Shown here in pieces: positions 1 through 5,723 of a DNA stretch of 5,723 nt (the first letter of the stretch is position 1; every line of letters starts with the position of its first letter). The notes beneath the pieces were generated by a model. The model worked only from the letters and a program-made list of their open reading frames with translations. It did not search any database and was not told the origin of the DNA. A program made the position numbers and the translations under genes. The stretch comes from Nitrospinales bacterium (GTDB lineage: Bacteria > Nitrospinota_A > UBA7883 > JACRGQ01), in contig JAHFEI010000144.1 in the NCBI GenBank assembly GCA_023248615.1, forward strand, positions 1 through 5,723, given 5' to 3'.

Positions 1-468
1 TTTACGGAGTCCACGGTCACCGGAACCATTGACCGAGTAGACCACCTGCCGCAATCCAGCATGTTGCGCGTTATCGATTACAAGTATTCCGCAAGCGTGA
101 CGGCCCATAAAAAACTTTTGAAGCCAGATACGTTCTGCGTGGAAAGTTTCCAACCCCCCATTTATCTTTTCGCGGCGCTGAGGCTTTTGGGAGAGACGAA
201 AAACGCGGCGGGAGCCTATGCCGCTTATATTTCCCTTAAAAAGGAACCGGCAATAACAAAGCCGGAGCAGTCCCCTTTCGATACGGCGGGGAGCGCACAG
301 GCGCTGAAAAAGCTGGAGGCATCCGGCGAATTTGGCGGGCGGATACTGGAAATAGTCAAGAGGATGGAGGGGGGCGATTTTTCCGTAACCCCTAAGGATT
401 GCATTTTTTGTCCCTACCTCCGTGCCTGCCGTTATGTAGAAGTGCGAAAGGCGGAAACCGATGAGTGA
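1..468 (+). CDS. addB: AddB-like Fe-S nuclease subunit, C-terminal fragment (5' end outside window)
   Basis: The frame is open from base 1, so this is the C-terminal 155 residues of a longer protein; the ATG at 61 is internal. The fragment is the end of a PD-(D/E)XK nuclease domain of the RecB/AddB/Cas4 group. Numbered from base 1, GTIDRVD supplies the first acidic residue (D11), VIDYKYS supplies D26-x-K28, and FQPPIY gives the Q-x3-Y motif (Q51, Y55). The end, CIFCPYLRAC, is C-x2-C-x5-C (C134, C137, C143), the cysteine triplet that with one upstream cysteine holds the 4Fe-4S cluster in AddB. It overlaps the helicase gene by 8 bp, which supports an addB-addA operon; AddB normally acts with AddA in end resection. 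The inactive-helicase part and the first cysteine lie outside the window, so an AdnA-type or other Fe-S nuclease partner cannot be excluded. Confidence 0.78.
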   Translation, partial: FTESTVTGTIDRVDHLPQSSMLRVIDYKYSASVTAHKKLLKPDTFCVESFQPPIYLFAALRLLGETKNAAGAYAAYISLKKEPAITKPEQSPFDTAGSAQALKKLEASGEFGGRILEIVKRMEGGDFSVTPKDCIFCPYLRACRYVEVRKAETDE

Positions 469-3400
469 TACCCGCGACATAGTGGAATTTGACGGCGACA
501 CCTGCGTACACGCATCTGCCGGGACAGGAAAGACCACGCTATTGGTGGCAAAATTCCTGAAACTGCTTTCCGGCGAAACGGAAGGAAAGCCAACCCGCAT
601 TGACGAGATACTCGCCATCACCTTCTCCGACAAGGCGGCGGACGAAATGCGGCAACGCATCGCCAGGGAAATTTTAAGCAGGATACAGGAAACGGAAAAA
701 GCGGAGCACGGCCCACAACGCACACGCACGCTGGCCCACATGGTAAATTCCCGCAGGAGGATGGCGCACTCCTACATCTCCACCATCCACTCGTTTTGTG
801 CGCGGGTACTACGGGAAAATCCGGTAGAGGCGGGCATAGACCCGATGTTCGAGATAATGGACGCGCAACGCTCCTCCGCGCTGATGTCCCGCTCGCTGGG
901 GCAATTCCTGCTGGCAAAACTGCGGCATGGCGACCACACCATTTTGGATCTTGCTTACCGGTATGGCTTCTCGAAGGAAGAAGGATTTGAAACCTCGCTA
1001 ACAACCATTATCTCTTCCCTATTCCCGCTTGTACGCGCCGCCGATATGGGCGAAGCCGCACTACTGGCGGAATACGGCGAATTTGCGGATGGCGCAGAAG
1101 GGAGGATTGCCGCCACGCTTAAATCCGCCGTGGTGTCCGCCGCCGCCGTGTCCGCCGCCGCCAAGACAGGAAAAGCAAAAGAGATAATAGGAAAAGTGTG
1201 CGGCGGGTTGCCGGAATTGGAAACTGCGTCGCGTGAAAACCGCGAGCAGGCGGTGCGGCTTGCAACGAGCCTGAGAAAAACCCTAAACTTGCAATCCTTC
1301 CAGAAAAATGAGGACGCAAAAAAACTGGCGCACCTTATAGAAGAGATGCGGGACGGCATGGCGTCGCTCCTTGCTTTCCAATCCGCGCGGCAGGTTGCGG
1401 CGCTCATCGTGGAGTTCCGCATCCATTATGTGCGCAACGTGAAAAACCGGGAGCTCATCGATTTCGACGACTTGCAGGAGCTTACGCTGGCGCTCTTTAA
1501 ACGCCACACGCAGATACGGGATGAATACCGCAAACTTTTCCGGGGCATACTTGTGGACGAGTTCCAGGACGTTAACCGCCTCCAAAAGGAAATCATCTAC
1601 TCCCTTGCCACACCCGGAGATAAAAAACTTTTTATTGTCGGCGACCCGAAGCAGGCCATATACGGGTTCCGCGGCGGCGAAGTGCGGGTATTTGCCGAAG
1701 CGCAACGTGAGATAACGGAGCAAGATGGAAAACTTTTCACGCTTACCACCAACTACCGCTCCACACCGGAACTGGTAAATTTCGCCAATACCTTCTTCGC
1801 GGAGAAAGGAGAGGTGATGTTCGGCGAAATGGACAAGTGCATCGCATCGCACCCGGCGGCAGGAGAGCCTGCGGTGGAGCGGATAACATTCGCCCCGCGC
1901 GATTCGGCGGACGACAGCCGCTTTTGGGAGGCGCAACTTGTGGCAACGCGGATGAGGGAGATGAACAGGTCTGGCATCGCGTACAGGGATATAGTCGTGC
2001 TGTTCCGCAAGTTCACCGTGCTACCGCTGTACGAGGCGGCGTTCCGAAATGCTGGCGTGCCAACCATGGTTTATCGCGGAGCCGGGTTCTTCCAAAGCCA
2101 GGAGGTGGCGGACATGGTCTCGGTACTCTCATTTATAGAGGATCCTACCGACCTCATCTCGTGGGTGGGAGCGCTTCGCTCGCCGATGGCAGGATGCTCG
2201 GACGAAACGGTGCTGGCCTTGTTGCGGCGGGAACCTGGCCCGGAGCGTTTGGCGGGTCCGCTGGAGCGCGAAAAAGTGGCGGAGTTCACGGCGTGGACAA
2301 ATTCAATCAGGGGGATGAAAGACCGGCTCACGATTTCCGAAACCATGGAAGCGGTGCTGGAGAACAGCGGGTTCATGGGAATACTGGGCGCACAGCCCAA
2401 CGGGCTACAAAAGGCGGGAAACGTGCTCAAGCTGATAGAGGTGGGGCGCGATATGGAATCTTCCGGCACCGCCACGCTGAAAAATTTTATCCGGCGGATG
2501 ACGGCGCTGATAGATGCCGAATCCAGCGAGCCGCAAGCGGCGACAGCAAGCCCCGGGCAGGATGCGGTGCGGATAACAACTATCCACCAGGCAAAGGGAT
2601 TGCAATTTCCCGTGGTGTTTATGGTGGATATAGACGGCGCGGGGGCGCGGCCACCATCGCCGGTACTGTTCGACCAGCAACGCGGCCTGGCTATGAAATA
2701 CGTGGATAAGGCCACAATGCGCTCCTACGCCGGGAAGGTGCATGCGGCTCTTTCCGCCCTTAGCGCAGAAAAGGAAAAAGAAGATTCATTGCGCCTTTTC
2801 TACGTCGGTTGCACAAGGGCAGAAACGCGGCTGGTGCTTTCCGGTTGCCAAATGAGGAAGAGCCAGAAAAGGGCCGAAGCGGTGGATGCGACAATTGAAA
2901 AACACCCTGAACTCTTTTGCGGCGAAACGCGGGAAAGGGAGCCTGTCCCACCAGCCGGCCCCTCCACATGCGCTTACGACATATTGTTGGGTGAGCCGCT
3001 GGACGTAAAACTCCCGGTTCCGCAAAATGGCATCGCTGGACAGATGCGGGAATCGGGCGGCGGCAAAGTGTTTCTCACGGTGGGCGATTATGTATCCTTC
3101 GTGCGATGCAGGCGGGAGTATATGCTACGGGAACTTTTCAAAATCCGGCCAAAAACGCGCGGTGGGGGAGAAAGTGCCGATACCGGCTCCGCCGTGCATG
3201 CCGTGCTGGAACGGCTCGATTTCGGCGTGGACTACGAAGATTTTAAAAAATCGCTGTCGGGCGAACTATCGGCGCACGCGCCCGGTCTGGAGCCGGGGCA
3301 AAGCGCGGCGGCGGAAAAAAGCATCCTCCAGTTGTACCGGACAAGGCTGATGGAAAGCATGCGGTCGGGCAAGGTGCGGGCCGTGGGCAGGGAAATACCG

Positions 3401-3811
3401 TTTATCTACAAATACGGCGGCGGGAAACGGGTCTTTTTTATGGAAGGGAAAATAGACCTTCTGCTAAGGGACGAAAATGGACGCCCGGTGGTGGCGGATT
3501 ATAAATATTCTTCAGCGCAAAAACCGGACATGTCGGCCATGCTCCAGGTGGAGCTTTATGCGCTTGCCATAACGCGCGGCACCGGAAGCGGCGACGCCGC
3601 ATGTGCGCTGGCCTACCTGAAAGGGGTGCCACGCATGTACGAATGGGAAATGACGGCGAAAAAACTGGCCGCGCTCGAAAAAACGGTTATGGAAACTTCG
3701 GAAGAAATTTTCAGCTTCGAGGAAACAAACCGTGGCGCCAAAATGCCGCCTCCGATGGATGGACTAAAATGCCCCTATCCGGCGTGCGGCCTTGCGCGGT
3801 TCTGCCTTTAA
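461..3811 (+). CDS. addA: AddA-like UvrD/RecB-family ATP-dependent helicase-nuclease
   Basis: Complete 1116-residue protein, slightly shorter than Bacillus AddA (about 1230). It should unwind and degrade DNA from double-strand ends and prepare a 3' overhang for RecA. All superfamily 1A helicase motifs are visible: Walker A ASAGTGKT (18-25), Ia AITFSDKAADEM, STIHSFCARVLR, motif II DEFQD (366-370), motif III GDPKQAIYGFRGG (from 394), motif IV NYRST (431-435), motif V TTIHQAKGLQFP (about 706-717) and motif VI YVGCTRA (781-787). The C-terminal PD-(D/E)XK nuclease has H913 in GSAVHAVLE, D999 in GKIDLLL and D1013-Y-K1015. C883 plus C1104, C1109 and C1115 suggest an Fe-S cluster. The ATG at 461 is fixed by an in-frame TAG at 437-439 and has AAAGG at 447-451. 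The Walker A looks more like RecB than Bacillus AddA, and no Q-motif glutamine is seen ahead of it. The AddA name rests partly on the upstream Fe-S nuclease gene. Confidence 0.88.
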   Translation: MSDTRDIVEFDGDTCVHASAGTGKTTLLVAKFLKLLSGETEGKPTRIDEILAITFSDKAADEMRQRIAREILSRIQETEKAEHGPQRTRTLAHMVNSRRRMAHSYISTIHSFCARVLRENPVEAGIDPMFEIMDAQRSSALMSRSLGQFLLAKLRHGDHTILDLAYRYGFSKEEGFETSLTTIISSLFPLVRAADMGEAALLAEYGEFADGAEGRIAATLKSAVVSAAAVSAAAKTGKAKEIIGKVCGGLPELETASRENREQAVRLATSLRKTLNLQSFQKNEDAKKLAHLIEEMRDGMASLLAFQSARQVAALIVEFRIHYVRNVKNRELIDFDDLQELTLALFKRHTQIRDEYRKLFRGILVDEFQDVNRLQKEIIYSLATPGDKKLFIVGDPKQAIYGFRGGEVRVFAEAQREITEQDGKLFTLTTNYRSTPELVNFANTFFAEKGEVMFGEMDKCIASHPAAGEPAVERITFAPRDSADDSRFWEAQLVATRMREMNRSGIAYRDIVVLFRKFTVLPLYEAAFRNAGVPTMVYRGAGFFQSQEVADMVSVLSFIEDPTDLISWVGALRSPMAGCSDETVLALLRREPGPERLAGPLEREKVAEFTAWTNSIRGMKDRLTISETMEAVLENSGFMGILGAQPNGLQKAGNVLKLIEVGRDMESSGTATLKNFIRRMTALIDAESSEPQAATASPGQDAVRITTIHQAKGLQFPVVFMVDIDGAGARPPSPVLFDQQRGLAMKYVDKATMRSYAGKVHAALSALSAEKEKEDSLRLFYVGCTRAETRLVLSGCQMRKSQKRAEAVDATIEKHPELFCGETREREPVPPAGPSTCAYDILLGEPLDVKLPVPQNGIAGQMRESGGGKVFLTVGDYVSFVRCRREYMLRELFKIRPKTRGGGESADTGSAVHAVLERLDFGVDYEDFKKSLSGELSAHAPGLEPGQSAAAEKSILQLYRTRLMESMRSGKVRAVGREIPFIYKYGGGKRVFFMEGKIDLLLRDENGRPVVADYKYSSAQKPDMSAMLQVELYALAITRGTGSGDAACALAYLKGVPRMYEWEMTAKKLAALEKTVMETSEEIFSFEETNRGAKMPPPMDGLKCPYPACGLARFCL
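1133..1162 (+). repeat. Perfect 15-bp tandem duplication inside addA
   Basis: GTGTCCGCCGCCGCC occurs twice in a row, in frame, and encodes VSAAA twice (residues 225-234). It lies in the variable region between the early and late helicase motifs, so it is probably a tolerated slippage product in a linker or helix rather than a functional motif. Confidence 0.85.
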
Positions 3812-3826
3812 ACCTCGATTCCGAAG
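3811..3826 (+). repeat. Left arm of 16-bp perfect inverted repeat
   Basis: AACCTCGATTCCGAAG is the exact reverse complement of positions 4010-4025. Its first base is the last base of the addA stop codon. The outer AA/TT pair probably comes from the flanking TTAAA rather than from the element itself. Confidence 0.9.
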
Positions 3827-4023
3827 TTAAAATTACTTTCCCCTCCTTCGCAAGGAGGGGATGAAGGGGAGGTTCCTCAACCCCACCTGCGCCTCCCCTT
3901 TCAAGGGGAGGAAATTAATTTTGATATCAGCCCTGTACCAAATTATTCTTTTGAAAATATCCAAATCAGGCATATTTATAAATTGTTTTGGGGTATTTTG
4001 AATTCCTGTCTTCGGAATCGAGG
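3813..4023. mobile_element. Putative MITE-like non-coding insertion (211 bp) between convergent genes
   Basis: The segment is bounded by perfect inverted ends, CCTCGATTCCGAAG at 3813-3826 and its exact complement at 4010-4023. TTAAA stands immediately outside both ends (3808-3812 and 4024-4028) and could be a target-site duplication. The interior has a GC-rich palindromic core (3829-3922) followed by about 90 bp of AT-rich sequence, and no credible gene. Short size, terminal inverted repeats, no transposase and an AT-rich flanking duplication fit a miniature inverted-repeat element mobilised in trans. It sits directly after the addA stop, whose TAA (3809-3811) falls within the putative duplication, so the reading frame is intact with or without the insertion. 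The duplication is short and AT-rich and could be chance. A structured intergenic RNA or a REP-type repeat is the alternative. Confidence 0.5.
3829..3922. repeat. REP-like nested palindromic core
   Basis: Two strong hairpins stand side by side. CCCCTCCTT (3840-3848) pairs with AAGGAGGGG (3852-3860) around a CGC loop, and CCTCCCCTT (3892-3900) pairs with AAGGGGAGG (3903-3911) around TC. A further AAGGGGAGG copy lies at 3864-3872. The whole block is itself a dyad: the outer 20 bases at 3829-3848 match the complement of 3903-3922 at 17 of 20 positions. This hairpin-pair-within-a-palindrome architecture resembles dispersed REP or MITE cores found in many bacterial intergenic regions. Neither hairpin is followed by a good U-tract on either strand, so a classical intrinsic terminator is not well supported, although the structure could still slow or end transcription from both convergent genes. 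Confidence 0.72.
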
Positions 4024-4025
4024 TT
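4010..4025 (-). repeat. Right arm of 16-bp perfect inverted repeat
   Basis: CTTCGGAATCGAGGTT is the exact complement of the left arm at 3811-3826. It is followed by AAAACC and then by about 75 bp of unremarkable sequence up to the end of the minus-strand gene. Confidence 0.9.
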
Positions 4026-4101
4026 AAAACCTGAAGTGTTTTGAAATGCGCTGCCATCACGGGGAATTGTGTGGAACGCGTGGACTAATATTGGGGGTTG
4101 C

Positions 4102-5217
4102 TCAGGCGGAAACGGAAATATCCGGCTTGCCTATCGCGCCTGTCGCGCTTGCCGATATGTACGCTCCGACAGCCTTGCCCATGCCGCCGCCCGATCCGAA
4201 GCCGTCTGGTGTTTCCTTGAAACCCATTACGCCCGATGTGTTCATGCCCATCTTTTTCGCAACATCCTCTGCCGTCATCCCATCCATGGCCTGATAGCCG
4301 GAGCCACTGCCGCCAGATTGCATTACCACTTTTGACGGGTCGTACCCGGCGACTTCTGCCGCACTCTTGCCGCCACCAGCGCCTACAGATGCGTTAGCAG
4401 GATCGGCGGATACCATTCCCTTCGCTGGGTCGTACCCTGCGACTTCTGCCGCGCTCTTGCCGCCACCGGAGCCAAGCGACTGGTTCGCTGGGTCGTACCC
4501 TGCGACTTCTGCCGCGCTCTTGCCGCCACCAGCGCCTACAGATGCGCTAGCCGTATCCGCAGGTACAGCGCCACCGCTGGAACCAAGCGTAGCTGGCGAA
4601 TCTGCCGTTGCCGATTTAGCCGAGCCGCTACCAGCCCCATCGGACAACGGGTGGCTCAAATACTGGTCGAACTGCGCATGGGACGACTTCATATTTTCCG
4701 CAAACCTGATAGCCGATGTTTTGCTCACAAACTTGGTGGCGGCAAAATCGTACGGCTCCCTGCTGGCTCCCATGCGGGGCCTTCCGTATGCATCGTACGC
4801 CTGCGTGAAGTTTACGGTCTTTGCGTTATGGCTCTGCCGCCCCTCTTCCTGCGTGGAAATGACGGAAAAATCTTTCTGCGGATTGCTGATTACTTCCATC
4901 ACTACCTTGGGAGCGCTACCGCCGCTCGCCGCTTTTTGTCTTGATACGGCCGTTAAGCCATATTGGCCGAACGTACCCAATGCGATGTTATCGCCGCCGG
5001 TCTGCATGCCTGTATTCCCGCTTCCCAAGGCGGCAGGCGCGGACCCAGCCGCAGCGCCGCCAGGAGTTTCCAGCTTAAAGTCTACGCGCTTGTGCGGTTT
5101 CGGGATGAATACGGCGTCTTCGGCGATGCTGGTACGAGCCGGTTTTATTCTCTGGATCGGCGGCGCATTACGCCCACTGGAAACAGATAACCTGCCGTTC
5201 TCTAATGCTAAACCCAC
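4102..5217 (-). CDS. Unrecognised Gly/Ser/Ala-rich repeat protein, sigma-28-controlled (probable flagellar regulon member)
   Basis: 371 residues, no family recognised. I see no signal peptide, no membrane segment, and no Cys or Trp. Layout: a polar N-terminus with a basic, proline-containing stretch (about 18-50); a Gly/Ala linker (about 53-75); a mixed segment (about 80-190) that looks folded and is richer in aromatic and charged residues, for example NFTQAYDAYGRPRMGASREP; a Gly/Ser/Ala-rich region with three GGGKSAAEVAGYDP repeats (about 226-296); and a C-terminal part with MTAEDVAKKMGM (314-325) and a Gly-rich tail. The GTG start at 5217 is chosen because an in-frame TGA lies eight codons upstream, no ATG intervenes, and AGAAGG sits 11 bases ahead. 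The near-consensus sigma-28 promoter upstream argues for late flagellar or chemotaxis expression. Absence of Cys is common in flagellar axial proteins, so export or filament/hook association is possible, but this is inference. The opposite strand is also open here but reads as a shadow. Confidence 0.78.
   Translation of the reverse strand: MGLALENGRLSVSSGRNAPPIQRIKPARTSIAEDAVFIPKPHKRVDFKLETPGGAAAGSAPAALGSGNTGMQTGGDNIALGTFGQYGLTAVSRQKAASGGSAPKVVMEVISNPQKDFSVISTQEEGRQSHNAKTVNFTQAYDAYGRPRMGASREPYDFAATKFVSKTSAIRFAENMKSSHAQFDQYLSHPLSDGAGSGSAKSATADSPATLGSSGGAVPADTASASVGAGGGKSAAEVAGYDPANQSLGSGGGKSAAEVAGYDPAKGMVSADPANASVGAGGGKSAAEVAGYDPSKVVMQSGGSGSGYQAMDGMTAEDVAKKMGMNTSGVMGFKETPDGFGSGGGMGKAVGAYISASATGAIGKPDISVSA
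4337..4546 (-). repeat. Three in-frame repeats encoding GGGKSAAEVAGYDP
   Basis: Copies begin, in plus-strand order, at 4337, 4427 and 4490 (GGGTCGTACCC, with one substitution in the first), giving spacings of 90 and 63 bp, both multiples of three. The middle and last copies are identical over 47 bp (4421-4467 and 4484-4530). The first copy differs at two positions over 41 bp but shares a further 16 bp, AGCGCCTACAGATGCG, with the last one (4378-4393 and 4531-4546). In the protein the lysines are K233, K254 and K284. Identity at synonymous positions points to recent duplication or gene conversion. Confidence 0.92.
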
Positions 5218-5228
5218 TTTAAATCCAT

Positions 5229-5234
5229 CCTTCT
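5229..5234 (-). promoter_or_regulatory. Ribosome binding site supporting the GTG start at 5217
   Basis: On the minus strand AGAAGG precedes the GTG with 11 intervening bases, a slightly long but workable distance. An ATG directly adjoining this site (5228-5226) opens only a six-codon frame, so it is not the start of the gene. Confidence 0.55.
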
Positions 5235-5295
5235 CTGTTCAGTCAAAATATCTTCTGCCTCCCGCCATGCGGCTCAAGAGGCCTGACTTGCTGTC

Positions 5296-5322
5296 TTATC
5301 GGCATTAAGGCCTTGGACTTTA
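5296..5322 (-). promoter_or_regulatory. Sigma-28 (FliA) type flagellar promoter
   Basis: On the minus strand TAAAGTCC (5322-5315) is followed by exactly 11 bases and then GCCGATAA (5303-5296). The enterobacterial FliA consensus is TAAAGTTT, 11 bases, GCCGATAA, so the -10 matches 8 of 8, the -35 matches 6 of 8, and the spacing is exact. Transcription should begin near 5289, leaving a leader of about 70 bases before the GTG at 5217. It is correctly placed and oriented for the repeat-protein gene. Confidence 0.8.
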
Positions 5323-5358
5323 GGTATTTTTGGATTTTTTTAAAAATCCGCAAAAACC
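5323..5358. repeat. AT-rich imperfect inverted repeat next to the sigma-28 -35 box
   Basis: GGATTTTT (5332-5339) and AAAAATCC (5342-5349) are complementary across TT. The symmetry extends imperfectly out to GG at 5323 and CC at 5358. It adjoins the upstream edge of the -35 element of the divergent gene, where an UP-like sequence or a regulator site could lie. It is between two divergent starts, so a terminator role is unlikely. Confidence 0.5.
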
Positions 5359-5395
5359 GAAGGAGCGGCGACTGGCGGAAAAGCCGGAATATGGC

Positions 5396-5423
5396 TTGAA
5401 AGGATTGGGCAGTCTGGTAAACT
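5396..5423 (+). promoter_or_regulatory. Putative sigma-70 promoter for apt
   Basis: TTGAAA (5396-5401) is followed by 16 bases and TAAACT (5418-5423). The match is moderate (-35 5 of 6, -10 4 of 6). A small inverted repeat TAACG-CC-CGTTA (5423-5434) overlaps the end of the -10 box and could be an operator, although five-base arms may arise by chance. The implied leader is about 50 bases. Confidence 0.4.
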
Positions 5424-5470
5424 AACGCCCGTTAAAGCCATCCGGCGCGTATTTTTGAATAGTAACTGCC

Positions 5471-5477
5471 AGGGAGG
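5471..5477 (+). promoter_or_regulatory. Ribosome binding site of apt
   Basis: AGGGAGG lies four bases before the ATG at 5482. It is a strong purine-rich match to the 16S rRNA tail at a slightly short distance, and it fixes the apt start. Confidence 0.8.
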
Positions 5478-5481
5478 AAAA

Positions 5482-5723
5482 ATGGCGAGATTATCCGCAG
5501 AGGAACTGGAAAAAAGAATAAGGCTGGTACCAGATTTTCCCAAGAAGGGAATACTTTTCCTGGATGTGACGACGGTTTTTAACGATGCGGAAGCGTTTAA
5601 AAGCATCATAGATACGCTGGCGGAAAAATATGGGAAAGAAAAGCTGGACCATATCGCTGGCATAGAAGCGAGAGGGCTGGTCATAGCCGGTGCGCTGGCA
5701 TACCGGCTGGGATGCGGCATGAC
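5482..5723 (+). CDS. apt: Adenine phosphoribosyltransferase, N-terminal part (3' end outside window)
   Basis: First 80 residues of a protein expected to be about 170-180 residues long. The enzyme joins adenine to PRPP to give AMP and pyrophosphate in cytoplasmic purine salvage. The family's N-terminal hallmark is present: IRLVPDFPKKGILFLDVTTVF (13-33) corresponds to the usual VPDFPKPGI-x-F-x-DIT block, here with DVTT in place of DITP. GIEARG (60-65) followed by LVIAGALAYRLG (66-77) matches the conserved GIEARGF-x(3)-A-x-A segment. The PRPP-binding loop (usually a DD-x(3)-TGGT motif) would lie beyond the window, so catalytic completeness cannot be judged. The start is supported by AGGGAGG. The gene runs divergently from the sigma-28-controlled gene and probably has its own housekeeping promoter. 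Confidence 0.95.
   Translation, partial: MARLSAEELEKRIRLVPDFPKKGILFLDVTTVFNDAEAFKSIIDTLAEKYGKEKLDHIAGIEARGLVIAGALAYRLGCGM

Noticed and set aside
61..63. ATG at 61 as the start of a separate 135-residue protein
   Set aside because: The frame is open to base 1 and the preceding GTIDRVD is part of the same nuclease domain, so the gene begins outside the window.
1837..2709. 290-codon plus-strand frame inside addA
   Set aside because: It overlaps helicase motifs that are unmistakable in the addA frame; the Gly/Arg-rich translation is typical of an out-of-frame GC-rich shadow.
3840..3911. Intrinsic terminator for addA or for the minus-strand gene
   Set aside because: The hairpins are strong but neither is followed by a proper run of T on either strand, and the arrangement is better explained by a repeat element; partial terminator activity is not excluded.
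3833..4060. 75-codon minus-strand frame across the intergenic element
   Set aside because: It translates the palindromic element itself (the end reads NLPFIPSLRRRGK, the usual artefact of CCCCTCCTT-type repeats) and has no homology-like core.
4337..4546. CRISPR array
   Set aside because: Only three copies, unequal spacing in multiples of three, and repeats continuous with a protein-coding frame.
5208..5228. Six-codon minus-strand leader frame (MDLKWV) overlapping the GTG start
   Set aside because: Its ATG touches the AGAAGG site with no spacing, so initiation there is unlikely and no attenuation structure is visible.
4367..5308. Long plus-strand open frame (313 codons, proline-rich repeats) opposite the repeat-protein gene
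   Set aside because: Its repeats are the mirror of the minus-strand ones, its start lies inside the repeat block without a convincing ribosome site, and its residue mix (scattered Cys and Trp) looks random. The minus strand has promoter, ribosome site and a coherent protein.
5340..5720. 126-codon minus-strand frame opposite apt
   Set aside because: Antisense shadow of a clearly recognisable apt N-terminus.

Overview
The window comes from a mid-GC, apparently flagellated and probably Gram-negative bacterium; the phylum cannot be fixed from the sequence. The evidence is an addB-addA style double-strand-break repair pair, a housekeeping apt gene, and a promoter that matches the flagellar sigma-28 (FliA) consensus. 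Coding density is high. The order is: two co-directional repair genes, a 290-bp convergent intergenic region, an unrecognised minus-strand gene, and a 264-bp divergent intergenic region leading into apt, which runs off the end.

Positions 1-3811 hold the 3' end of an AddB-like Fe-S nuclease gene and a complete AddA-like helicase-nuclease gene. They overlap by 8 bp (ATGAGTGA) and are almost certainly cotranslated. Together they should form a heterodimer that resects broken DNA ends for RecA. The helicase subunit carries all the superfamily 1 motifs, a PD-(D/E)XK nuclease, and four cysteines in a Cas4/AddB-like arrangement.

Positions 3812-4101 are mostly filled by a non-coding element with perfect inverted ends. 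It has a strongly palindromic GGGGAGG/CCTCCCC core and may be flanked by a TTAAA duplication, so it looks like a MITE or REP-type insertion placed directly after the addA stop codon.

Positions 4102-5217 (minus) encode a 371-residue protein that I do not recognise. It is Gly/Ser/Ala-rich, has no Cys or Trp, and contains three copies of a KSAAEVAGYDP repeat. About 80 bp upstream on the same strand lies a near-consensus sigma-28 promoter: TAAAGTCC, 11 bp, then GCCGATAA. This puts the gene in the late flagellar/chemotaxis regulon and makes it the most interesting object here.

Positions 5218-5481 also hold an AT-rich inverted repeat next to the sigma-28 -35 box and a plausible sigma-70 promoter and ribosome binding site for apt (adenine salvage), whose first 80 codons close the window.
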